Source: Coxiellaceae bacterium
GTDB taxonomy: Bacteria; Pseudomonadota; Gammaproteobacteria; UBA9339
Assembly: GCA_031263085.1 (NCBI GenBank)
Contig: JAISGM010000003.1
Coordinates: 1-64,000, forward strand
Length of the DNA: 64,000 bases
Direction: 5' to 3'
This document shows, piece by piece, positions 1-10,300 of the stretch. The notes beneath the pieces are model-generated. The model did no database searches. It worked only from the letters and a program-made list of their open reading frames with translations, and was not told where the DNA came from. Each line of letters begins with the position of its first letter. The stretch's first letter is position 1. The position numbers and the translations under genes are program-made.

Positions 1-117
1 ACTAACGATGAACACTATAGCTATAAACATAGCTATTTTTTGTGTGAGATAACTGTAGTACAGTTTATAAATTGACTTCAGCTAACTAGATAGTTACGAT
101 ATAAATTATGTTGATAT

Positions 118-190
118 GCCGGTATAGCTCAGTTGGTAGAGCAACTGATTCGTAATCAGCAGGTCAGAGGTTCGATTCCTCTTATCGGCT
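118..190 (+). tRNA. tRNA-Thr(CGT)
   Basis: Cloverleaf GCCGGTA...TATCGGC acceptor; anticodon loop TTCGTAA; GGTTCGATTCC T-arm; no encoded CCA. Confidence 0.93.
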
Positions 191-316
191 TTATATTAAT
201 TTCGGCTCCATAGTTTATTTGTATTCGTTTTTTGAATTTTTATAATATATTTGCTTTTTAAGTGCTTGTAAAAATGAAATTTTATATAATTTTTTATAAA
301 AATAGAGTTTTTAGGC

Positions 317-1891
317 ATGACTAATAAATCGCTGAAAGTTGCCGCTTACGTTGCAAAAATACCTCCATGCAATAATCTCTGTCCTGCTAAGGAGAATATT
401 CGATTTTGGCTGAGTCTAGTTAAAGAAAAAAAATATCATGAAGCATGGAAGGTGATTTTGCAAAAAAATCCATTTCCGGCAATTCATGGAAGAGTTTGTT
501 ATCGTTACTGTGAAACTGGATGCAATCGAATGAAATACGATTCTACTGTGAAAATTCATTGCGTCGAGCGTTTTTTAGGAGATATAGCTTTAAAACGAAA
601 TTGGATTTCTTCTGTTTCGAATATCAAGATTGATAAAAGGATTTTAGTGATAGGATCTGGACCAGCAGGTTTATCTGCAGCTTATTATCTGCGCTTATTT
701 GGATATGATGTTACTATTTATGAGTCTTTACCGAAAGCTGGTGGCATGATGTTGGTAGGTATTCCATCCTATCGTCTTCCCCGCAATATTTTATACGGGG
801 AGATTAAGCGTATTTTAAATACAGGAATAAAGATTGAATATAACCATAAAGTTGAAAATGTAATTAAAGAACGAAATGATGGTGGTTTCGATGCTGTATT
901 TTTAGCTATTGGAGCTCATATAGGAAGAAGTGCTACTATTCCTATGAAAAATCAATGTATAGTTATGGTCGCAGTTGATTATCTAAGAAAGATCGCTTTG
1001 GGTGAATCGCCATTTTTGGGAGAGCGTTTGGTAGTCTATGGAGGTGGTAATACTGCTATCGATGTGGCAAGAAGCGCAAAGCGTTTTGGTGTATCTAAGG
1101 TCAATATAATTTATCATCGCGCCCGCAACCAATCATTAGCTTTTAATCACGAAATAGAAGCAGCTTTAGCTGAAGGGATAGAATTTACATTTTTACAAAG
1201 TATCATTTCTCTTAATCATAAAAAGTTAACTCTAAACGTTAACAAGCTTGATAATAAAGGACAACCAATTGGTACCGGTAAAGTTGCAATATTGGAAATA
1301 GATGCTTTAATTTTTGCATTAGGTCAAGTTTCTGATTCTAAGTTCTTGCATAAAATTTCTGAAATTGAATTCCAGCAAAATGGTGCAGTAATTACTGATA
1401 ATTTTTTTGCCACTGGTAGTTGTGGTATTTTTGCTGGTGGTGATATGACTATATTTGGTCGCAGTGTTACTGAGGCTGTAAGTCAAGGCAAGCGTGCAGC
1501 TCATTGTATTGATAGATTTCTAAAATCATCTCTTAATACTGATAAATCATTTCCTAATAAGGAATTTGAATCCCTCGATAAGCTACATACTAGTGATTGG
1601 TTGCCACAAACAATATCAAAAGAAAATACCGGAATAAATAATTCGATAAAGTCTTTTGCTGAAACAACTTTAAGTTGTACTCAAGATGAAATATTATGTG
1701 AATCTAAGCGTTGTTTATCGTGTGGTAATTGTTTTGGCTGCGGTAAGTGTTACGCGGTTTGTCATGTAAATGCAATAACTCATTCGGTAAATGGTAAAAT
1801 TATTACAATTGATCCAGTTAAATGTATTGGTTGTAATAGATGTTTCAAAACTTGCCCTTGCGGAAGTATTGATATGATTAATAGAGCTTAA
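317..1891 (+). CDS. GltD/KorC-like NAD(P)H:ferredoxin oxidoreductase flavoprotein with C-terminal 2x[4Fe-4S] ferredoxin domain
   Basis: N-terminal Cys-rich Fe-S region (CNNLCPAKENI..), FAD motif GSGPAGLSAAYYL, NADPH motif YGGGNTAIDVARSAKRFG, C-terminal CLSCGNCFGCGKCYAVC and CIGCNRCFKTCP. Confidence 0.88.
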   Translation: MTNKSLKVAAYVAKIPPCNNLCPAKENIRFWLSLVKEKKYHEAWKVILQKNPFPAIHGRVCYRYCETGCNRMKYDSTVKIHCVERFLGDIALKRNWISSVSNIKIDKRILVIGSGPAGLSAAYYLRLFGYDVTIYESLPKAGGMMLVGIPSYRLPRNILYGEIKRILNTGIKIEYNHKVENVIKERNDGGFDAVFLAIGAHIGRSATIPMKNQCIVMVAVDYLRKIALGESPFLGERLVVYGGGNTAIDVARSAKRFGVSKVNIIYHRARNQSLAFNHEIEAALAEGIEFTFLQSIISLNHKKLTLNVNKLDNKGQPIGTGKVAILEIDALIFALGQVSDSKFLHKISEIEFQQNGAVITDNFFATGSCGIFAGGDMTIFGRSVTEAVSQGKRAAHCIDRFLKSSLNTDKSFPNKEFESLDKLHTSDWLPQTISKENTGINNSIKSFAETTLSCTQDEILCESKRCLSCGNCFGCGKCYAVCHVNAITHSVNGKIITIDPVKCIGCNRCFKTCPCGSIDMINRA

Positions 1892-1921
1892 TTGTGTAAC
1901 TAAAATATTGGTGAAAATAAT

Positions 1922-4900
1922 ATGAAAATTAAAATGGCAATAATGGATGGTAATGAAGCTGTAGCATATATAGCTTATCGTGTCACAGAAATTAATGCAA
2001 TTTATCCAATTACTCCTTCTACACCAATGGGGGAATTTGCCGATCAATGGGCTTCAAATGGAATAAGAAATATTTGGAATATTGTTCCTCAAGTAATCGA
2101 AATGCAGAGTGAAGGCGGTGTTAGCGGCGTATTGCATGGCGCCTTGCAAGGAGGTGCGTTAGCTACAACTTATACTGCTTCGCAAGGTTTACTACTGATG
2201 ATTCCAAATATGTATAAAATCGCTGGTGAATTAACAGCAACCGTAATTCATGTAGCATCGCGCTCATTAGCTTGTCAAGGTTTGTCGATTTTTGGTGATC
2301 ATAGTGATGTCATGGGAGTTCGTGACACTGGTTTTGTGATGTTGGCATCCGGTAGTGTTCAGGAAGCTCATGATTTAGCATTGATTGCTCATGCTGCAAC
2401 TTTAGAGACTAGAATACCAATAATTCATTTCTTTGAAGGTTTTAGAGTTAGTCATGAAATTAATAAAATCGAACTTATTAATAATGAACAAATTAGATCC
2501 ATGATCGATGAAGAACTAGTATTAGCTCATAGAGATCGTGCTTTGAGTCCAGAACGCCCATGTATTCGTGGTACCTCTCAAAATCCTGATGTATATTTTC
2601 AGGGACGTGAAACTGTTAATTCATTTTATTTAAAAGTGCCTGATATTATTGAAAAATACATGAACAGATTTGCCGCTCTCACTAATCGCAAATATTCTCT
2701 TATGAGTTATCATGGAGATAGAAAAGCTGAAAGAATTATCGTTATCATTGGATCAGCTGCTAAGGTAGTTATTGAAGCTGTCGATAAACTTAATGCTGAG
2801 GGAGAAAAAGTCGGGATAATACAAGTTTATCTTTATCGTCCATTTCCTTTGGAGCAATTTATTCGAATATTACCATCAAGTGTTAAAATACTTGCTGCTT
2901 TGGATCGTACTAAATCTCCAGGTTCTCTTGGAGAACCTTTATATCAAGATGTTTTAACTTCAATTGTTGAAGCAATTGATCAAAGAGGAGTAATTTTCGC
3001 TGTTGGTTGTCCTAAAGTTGTTGGCGGACGTTATGGTTTGTCATCCAAGGAATTTACTCCAGCTATGGCGAAGGGAGTATTTGATAATCTAAAAAATATT
3101 ATTCCAAGAAATCATTTTACTATCGGCATCAAAGATGATTTAACTAATACTAGTTTAGATTATGAAAAAAATTTCATTACAGAGAATCCCCGATATAAAT
3201 GTGCTATTTTTTATGGTTTAGGATCAGATGGTACTATTGGCGCCAATAAAAGCACTATAAGAATAATTGGACAAGAAACATCTTTATATGTACAAGGATA
3301 TTTTGTACATGATTCAAAAAAATCTGGATCAAAAACAATATCGCATTTACGATTTTCTCACGAACCTATTCAATCACCGTATTTAATTACTGCTGCTAAT
3401 TTTATTGCCTGTCATCAATTTAAATTTGTTGAATCTGAAGATATTCTGGATAATGCGGCTACTGACGCCACTTTTTTGTTAAATTCACCATTTGGCCCAA
3501 ATGAAATTTGGCACAGATTACCACAGGTTGTTGCAAAAAAAATTATCACTAAAAAAATAAAATTTTATATTATTGATGCATATAAAATTGCAACAAAAAC
3601 TGGTATGGGCACAAGAATTAATACTATCATGCAGACATGTTTTTTTGCTATTTCAGGGATTTTACCTCGTATTGATGCTATAGCTGAAATTAAGAAATCC
3701 ATTGCTTTAACTTATAAAAAGAAAGGAGAGGAAGTAATTAAAAAAAATTTTGCTGCTGTTGATCAAACTTTGAGTAATCTTTTTGAAGTTAATTCCTTGA
3801 GTGAGATCCCGATTAGTGTTCACGATTTAGCTCCAATCGTAAGTGATAAAGCCCCAGAATTTGTACGTAAAATTATAGCAGTAATGATGAAAGGTCAAGG
3901 AGATGATCTTCCAGTAAGTTTGTTACCAAACGATGGAACTTATCCTATTGGTACTTCCAAATGGGAAAAACGTAATATTTCATCTGAAGTTGCTGAATGG
4001 AATCCAGATTTATGTATTCAATGTGGACATTGTAGTTTGATATGTCCACACGGAGCAATTCGCGTCAAACATTTTAGCAAAAATGATTTAAAAGTTGTAC
4101 CGATTGAATTTAAAACTACTAAGTGTCTAGCGAGGGAATTTGCTAATGATGATTTTAGATTACAAGTTTATATTGAAGATTGTACTGGATGTGGTTTATG
4201 TAATGAGATATGTCCGGCAATTAGTAAGGAACGCAGTGATATTAAAGCTATAATGATTACTCCAAAAAATACTCGTTTAGAGAATGAACGTAAAAATATC
4301 GATTTTTTTACTAAAATATCTGATACAGATAAATCAAAGATTAATAATACTAGTATTCGAGGAATACAATATCTTCATCCATATTTTGAATTTTCATGTG
4401 CTTGTGCTGGATGCGGGGAAACACCATACATTAAATTAATTAGTCAATTATTTGGTGATAGAATGTTAGTAGCTAATGCTACAGGATGTTCCTCTATTTA
4501 TGGCGGTAATTTACCAACTACACCGTGGACTTGTGATAGTTTTCTGCGAGGACCAGCTTGGTCGAATTCATTATTTGAAGATAATGCCGAATTTGGGCTT
4601 GGATTTAGATTATCTACAAATGGACAACAAAAGCTAGCTTTAGAATTACTTCAAAAATTTTCTTTACAAGTAGGTGACGAACTAGTTGAGGCTGTCATCA
4701 GTGGAATTAATAAATCAGATGAAAAAAATATTATAATCCAACGCCAAAGATTAAATGAAATAAAAGAAAAACTAATGAAGATACCGAATTTACAAATTAA
4801 GCATCTACTAACTCTACTAGAGTATTTAGTTAAACGTAGTATTTGGATTATTGGTGGTGACGGTTGGGCTTACGATATTGGTTACGGCGGATTAGATCAT

Positions 4901-5482
4901 GTGTTAGCTAGTGGACATGATGTAAATATTCTAGTTCTAGATACTGAAGTCTATTCTAATACAGGAGGACAAGCATCTAAAGCTACTCCTCGAGGAGCAA
5001 TTACTAAATTTGCTAATTCAGGTAAAATCGAAGCTCCTAAAGATTTAGGAATGATGGCTGTTACATATAATAATGTTTATGTAGCTCAAATAGCATTGGG
5101 AGCAAATCCGACACAAGCAATACGAGCGTTTATCGAGGCAGAGAATTATCCTGGTCCATCATTAATTATCGCTTATAGTCATTGTATTGCTCATGGTTAT
5201 GAATTACGTCAAGGTATAACACAACAAAAATTAGCTGTAGATAGCGGATTTTGGCCTCTTTACCGTTATCATCCAGAACGTATCAAACAAGGGTTAAATC
5301 CTTTACAATTGGATTCTAAAAATCCTAGTATTACTGTACGAGATTTTATATGTAATGAGCCTCGTTTTAATACTTTGATATCCCAAAACACTGATCAAGC
5401 AGAGAAATTATTACAATCATTGCAGATTGATGTAGATAGACGATGGAAGAAATACACTTCTTTTGCGGCAACTACTATTTAA
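1922..5482 (+). CDS. nifJ: Pyruvate:ferredoxin (flavodoxin) oxidoreductase, single-chain
   Basis: 1186 aa; YPITPSTPMGE N-terminus; CIQCGHCSLICPHGAI and CTGCGLCNEICPA clusters; TPP region GGDGWAYDIGYGGLDHVLASG..YSNTGGQ. Confidence 0.96.
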   Translation: MKIKMAIMDGNEAVAYIAYRVTEINAIYPITPSTPMGEFADQWASNGIRNIWNIVPQVIEMQSEGGVSGVLHGALQGGALATTYTASQGLLLMIPNMYKIAGELTATVIHVASRSLACQGLSIFGDHSDVMGVRDTGFVMLASGSVQEAHDLALIAHAATLETRIPIIHFFEGFRVSHEINKIELINNEQIRSMIDEELVLAHRDRALSPERPCIRGTSQNPDVYFQGRETVNSFYLKVPDIIEKYMNRFAALTNRKYSLMSYHGDRKAERIIVIIGSAAKVVIEAVDKLNAEGEKVGIIQVYLYRPFPLEQFIRILPSSVKILAALDRTKSPGSLGEPLYQDVLTSIVEAIDQRGVIFAVGCPKVVGGRYGLSSKEFTPAMAKGVFDNLKNIIPRNHFTIGIKDDLTNTSLDYEKNFITENPRYKCAIFYGLGSDGTIGANKSTIRIIGQETSLYVQGYFVHDSKKSGSKTISHLRFSHEPIQSPYLITAANFIACHQFKFVESEDILDNAATDATFLLNSPFGPNEIWHRLPQVVAKKIITKKIKFYIIDAYKIATKTGMGTRINTIMQTCFFAISGILPRIDAIAEIKKSIALTYKKKGEEVIKKNFAAVDQTLSNLFEVNSLSEIPISVHDLAPIVSDKAPEFVRKIIAVMMKGQGDDLPVSLLPNDGTYPIGTSKWEKRNISSEVAEWNPDLCIQCGHCSLICPHGAIRVKHFSKNDLKVVPIEFKTTKCLAREFANDDFRLQVYIEDCTGCGLCNEICPAISKERSDIKAIMITPKNTRLENERKNIDFFTKISDTDKSKINNTSIRGIQYLHPYFEFSCACAGCGETPYIKLISQLFGDRMLVANATGCSSIYGGNLPTTPWTCDSFLRGPAWSNSLFEDNAEFGLGFRLSTNGQQKLALELLQKFSLQVGDELVEAVISGINKSDEKNIIIQRQRLNEIKEKLMKIPNLQIKHLLTLLEYLVKRSIWIIGGDGWAYDIGYGGLDHVLASGHDVNILVLDTEVYSNTGGQASKATPRGAITKFANSGKIEAPKDLGMMAVTYNNVYVAQIALGANPTQAIRAFIEAENYPGPSLIIAYSHCIAHGYELRQGITQQKLAVDSGFWPLYRYHPERIKQGLNPLQLDSKNPSITVRDFICNEPRFNTLISQNTDQAEKLLQSLQIDVDRRWKKYTSFAATTI

Positions 5483-6920
5483 ATGGAATAGAGGCATGGA
5501 CGCGATTTAAAGCAAAAACTGAATAAAACCACGAGAAAGATACTATAATAAATATTGAAAAAATTATAGGAGATAAATCCAATAGAGTTAGTGCTGGAAA
5601 CATAGCAAATAATCCTTGCTGAATAAAGGCTCCACTTCCTTTGCCAAATCTCATGCCTACAATTTCAGCAGCAGCCTTACCTTTAGTTTTTAAATCATCA
5701 TCTAATGGAATATAAACCATTTCTTTTGTCGGATCAAAGAAGGAATATTTTAATGATCTCGAAAAGATGTTGTAGGTGGAGCCTAGATATACTGCAATAA
5801 TTATTACTGATGATTGTATAGTAAGCATCCAAGCAATTTCTTTGAAAAGTATTGATACAAAAAATAAAGTACCGATTAATAATACAAGTATTGGTGTAAT
5901 TAAAGCTGCTGTCCGCCATTTAATTAATCTCAAAGTATGTGCTCCAATAAATGTACCAATAACCCCGGCTATTGATATAGCAATTTCTACTTCACTAATA
6001 AAATGCTGAATACGGTTAGCATTACTAATAAAGAATATCTCAATAGATTTCTTCCATACGCCCTCTACAATATTAAGTGAAATGTTGTAACAAAGTAATA
6101 ATGACGTGATTAGTAAGATAATTTTAGAAGAGAGTATATAACCCAGGCTTTTCGTTAAACTAACAGTATTTTTTTCTCTAAAATTTTTCTTAAAATTAAA
6201 AGCATCAATACCGATTATCTTTTCTAAAGAAAATAAACTAATAGTAAGAATAATTCCAGCGATAATAATTGAGATTGTAATACTATTTAATGTAGATTGC
6301 CAATCAGAGTACTTAGAGGCATTAGCTATATTGCTGGTACTGGTAGAAAAAATACCAGCTATCATTTTAGCTATTCCGGCAGAGGTACCAAATAAAGGAT
6401 AGAATCTTTTGGATTCCTCAGCTGAGGTTATGTGGTTCGCAGTTTGCCAGAAGGAAATTGATAGCATGACAACAGACCATCCTTCGGAGAAGGTATAAAA
6501 TAACGTATAGTGCCAGTTACTTATTATTTTAAACAAGTACTTAAATGATGAAAATTGTGAAATTAATCTACTATCAATATCGATAATTAATGCTTCTCGT
6601 TGTGGGTACAACACTAACGCAAATAGTACAAAGTAAGAAATAAAAAACCAAGTAGTAATATAAAATAACTGAGTTCTGGAGAATTTATCAGATAATTTAA
6701 TATATAAAAACATCAAAATTAAAGAGGTCGGTAATACTGTCCATATCTTAATTGCGCTTATTGATTCGGTGCCTAAATGTGAAATGATTAGAACGTCTTT
6801 TGAAATATGTAGTATACTATGAATATATGTTACAGCCAGCATGAGTATTGCAGTGCATAAAAATTTTTTCAGCTCAGATCTGGTTATTGGGATCAATTTC
6901 TTTAGTACACGTTTAACCAT
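5475..6920 (-). CDS. tlc: ATP/ADP translocase (Tlc/NTT nucleotide transporter family)
   Basis: 481 aa, many TM segments; Tlc-like N-terminus (ITRSELKKFLCTAILMLAVTYIHSILHISKDVLIISHLGTESISAIKIWTVLPTSLI) and conserved C-terminal half (DPTKEMVYIPLDDDLKTKGKAAAEIVGMRFGKGSGAFIQQGLF). Confidence 0.93.
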   Translation of the reverse strand: MVKRVLKKLIPITRSELKKFLCTAILMLAVTYIHSILHISKDVLIISHLGTESISAIKIWTVLPTSLILMFLYIKLSDKFSRTQLFYITTWFFISYFVLFALVLYPQREALIIDIDSRLISQFSSFKYLFKIISNWHYTLFYTFSEGWSVVMLSISFWQTANHITSAEESKRFYPLFGTSAGIAKMIAGIFSTSTSNIANASKYSDWQSTLNSITISIIIAGIILTISLFSLEKIIGIDAFNFKKNFREKNTVSLTKSLGYILSSKIILLITSLLLCYNISLNIVEGVWKKSIEIFFISNANRIQHFISEVEIAISIAGVIGTFIGAHTLRLIKWRTAALITPILVLLIGTLFFVSILFKEIAWMLTIQSSVIIIAVYLGSTYNIFSRSLKYSFFDPTKEMVYIPLDDDLKTKGKAAAEIVGMRFGKGSGAFIQQGLFAMFPALTLLDLSPIIFSIFIIVSFSWFYSVFALNRVHASIPFK

Positions 6921-6973
6921 AAGTTTAAACTTATTGGAAATATACTGAAAGTGCTACAAAAGCAACACGATAC

Positions 6974-7303
6974 TTAGCTTATCTGGCAGCCACCTAATAG
7001 GTGCAAATGTAAATGGAATACTACTTGTCCGCTATCATGATTGCAATTAATTAAAATCCGATAACCACTTCTATCAATTTTATATTCCTTGGCCAACTTT
7101 TTTGCCAAAAAAATCATCTCGCTAATTAAATCTTTATTTTCAGGCACTAACTCATTTAGAGTAGGAATATGTTCACGAGGAATGATTAATTTGTGATATG
7201 GAGCTTTGGGATAAATATCATCAAAAGCAATAATCTTTTCATCTTCATAAACAACATTAGCTGGCAATACACCATTCACAATTTTACAGAAAATACATTC
7301 CAT
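6974..7303 (-). CDS. hinT: HIT family (HinT-like) purine nucleoside phosphoramidase
   Basis: CIFCKIVNG start and HLHLHLLGG histidine triad. Confidence 0.93.
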   Translation of the reverse strand: MECIFCKIVNGVLPANVVYEDEKIIAFDDIYPKAPYHKLIIPREHIPTLNELVPENKDLISEMIFLAKKLAKEYKIDRSGYRILINCNHDSGQVVFHLHLHLLGGCQIS

Positions 7304-7369
7304 GTCTCTTATACTACCAGATTTTGATCAGTTAGCAAAAAAATTTAAGGTAGTAAATAAAAGAATTAA

Positions 7370-10300
7370 TTAAATTGAAATCAATGAGTTGGTTATTTCT
7401 AACCAACCACTGAATCTTGGATAATATAATCCTAATTTGATTGGGTTTTTAGGATACAAATTTTTCATTAGTTTGGCATATTGTAGCAATTGGAAAGAAT
7501 ATTTATTTTTTTCTTCTTGTAAGAAATCTTTTAGAGTTTTTGTTTCCGATATTGATGTTTTATAATCGATGATCCAACGATACCCGGTTTTATCGATAAA
7601 GGTACGATCAATAATATAATGATCAAAATTGTTGTCATTGTTATTTGTTATCGAAAATTCATTTCGAGCTTTAAGGTGTTTTGCTAATATCCAACGTCCT
7701 CGAGAATCATTCAGAGTTGAAGTTATAGCTTCAACAACTATTTTTAATCCTGAATTTATATCAATATATCCAGACTGTTGCAAAAGTTTACGCCAATATA
7801 ATAACTGATTTGATAACTTATAATCGTTCAAATTTTTTTCACTTAATTGTCGTAAACAATGATGAAGTACTACGCCTATAATTCTAGGCTGATTATTAAT
7901 CATAGTAAAGTGTGGTTGATTGTTACGAGACGGCAAAGTAATAACAACTGGAGATACCCAATCGAGCGTAAAACGTGAAATTTTAGATGATTTAAGTTGC
8001 TCCGATTCAGGAGAAGTTATTATCGGCACAGTCGTTTCTTTGATCCAATTTTTATTAAAGCATGGTTGAAGTTGCTCAAGTAAAGTACCAGATAATGCTT
8101 TTATATTATCAGGTTGTTTAATTGAACCTATAAGATAAATAGATTTTTTAGCACGAGTCATGGCAACATATAATACTCTTCCTAGTTCGTACCAAGATTT
8201 TTTTTGTTCAACTAATTGTAAATATTTATATATTTGACTACATTTATCATTGCTAATTGCGATCGGTGCTATAATTAGGTTACTATCTTGATGGATAGTA
8301 GTAGAACTAGGACGATCTGACCAAAGTAATAATTCTCGTTTGTTGTTCCGAGTAATTCGATTAATACCAGGGATGATTACATGATCAAATTCTAATCCTT
8401 TAGCTTTATGGATAGTCATTATTTGAATTTTAGTATCTATTGCAACAGTAGATTTGGTATAAACTCCTGTGAGTTTTTTTTGCAAGCGCTCAATATCAAT
8501 GGTGGTGGTAAGCAACTCAAAATATGTTTCTACATCAATTAACTCTTTTGTGTTGTTAAGTGTTGCCGGTCCACCAAGAAGCAACCATGCATTTTCAATT
8601 AAATCGCGCCATAACATGCATTCTCGTTCAATAAAAATTGGTAGTAAGGCTGTCTTGAATTTTGTTAATCGCAACTTACCGTCAATCGATAATCCGGATA
8701 TTTCTTGAAAATCACAAATATTATTCCAAATAAGTTTATGTTTCCCTCGTACTATTTGATAAAGATCTTTTAAAGTTAAACCACACCAAGGAGCGCGTAG
8801 AATAGCTATCCAAGAAATACGATCAGTAGGATCAAGTAGAGCTTTAGTCAAAGAAAATAAATCTTTAATTACCATATTATTATCAAGAGATTCCAATTCA
8901 TATCCTTGATAATCAAGATTAGCATTATGTAGCGCTACTGCAAGTTTGGTAAAATGAGATCTAGCTCTAATTAAAATAGTAATAGTGCTATTAGGATCTT
9001 GATTTGTAATATTTTTAATAATTTTAATAACATGAGAAGATTCAGCGTCATCATCGGCATTTGTTAGTAAATTAATTGCTATTTGACCAATGGGATTAGT
9101 TGTTGTAGCTAATGAAGATTTAAATGGAATTGCTCCTAAACTGATATCGGAAAATGATGGTAGAATTTTGGAGAAATTATTATTTAGCCAATTAATGATA
9201 TTTATTGATGAACGAAAGTTAGTATTCAATAAGAGTGATTTTAATTTTAAATTACCAATACCTTTTTGTTGGGTACGTAAAAATAAACCTACTTCAGCCT
9301 CTCTAAAACTATAGATAGATTGCATTGGATCGCCTACAATAAAAATTGTATGTCCATCATTCGGATACCAATTAGCAATTATTTTTTCCAGTAATCTGTA
9401 GTGAGATAACGATGTATCTTGAAATTCATCAATTAACAGATGCTTAAGTTTATGATCTAAGTTAAGCATTAATTGGTCCGATGATTCTGTCGTTTCCAAA
9501 GCCCTTAACGCTGATAATAAAATCTCTGTATGATCAGCAATCATTTCTTCATCAAAAATTATTTTGAGATGAGCTGTTAATAGTGGCAAGAGCATTAATA
9601 GAGATTCGATTATTTTCCATTGTTGATCTTCGTAATGAACTGGAGGGGAGAGTAAAATATTTTCAAGACTATTCCGTAAATTTTCTTGATTACTGAATTC
9701 ATTCAATAATTTTGAAATTTGGTTTTTTTTTATTTTAAAATTAATTTTTTCTGTTTTAGAATTTCCTGCATTTGCTCCAGGGAATCCTTGGTTAACGGTT
9801 ATTTTTTTTCTCCAAGTAAATTCTTTGGTAAGTAGAGTTTTTGCTATCATTAACCAATGCGCAGTACTTAATAAATGGATATTTTCGGGAAGTTCCAGAT
9901 TATTTCTGGAACTTCGTAAAAGATTTACCAATTTTAAATATAATTTTTTTGGAAATACGGCAATACAACGTTCAATATTTTCTTTCGATATTGTTTGGAG
10001 TGCTTGCTCCATTTTTTTACGTAGATTATTAGAATTTTTTACACCTACAATATGGGGTAACCATTGTTCTCGTGATTTTAACATTGTAATTAAAAGATCA
10101 ATTGTTTTTTCCCAGTCATTATTGAGATACAATAAAAGTCTCTCTAAGTAAATTGAATATTCCTGATCATCTAAATGCTCAAATAAAGCTTGAGCGGCTT
10201 TTTTATAGTATGTTTCTGCATCTTGATCTTTAACTAACTGTCGTTCTGATTTTATTCCAATAAATATCGGTAACTGATTAATCAAATAAGAGCAAAATGC

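Noticed and set aside
1319-2047. Minus-strand ORFs (61 and 110 aa) inside the flavoprotein and nifJ genes
   Set aside because: Antisense to strongly supported coding sequence; low-complexity translations with no recognisable family features.
9825-10151. Plus-strand ORFs of 108 and 63 aa inside addA
   Set aside because: Antisense to conserved helicase coding region; no recognisable protein features.
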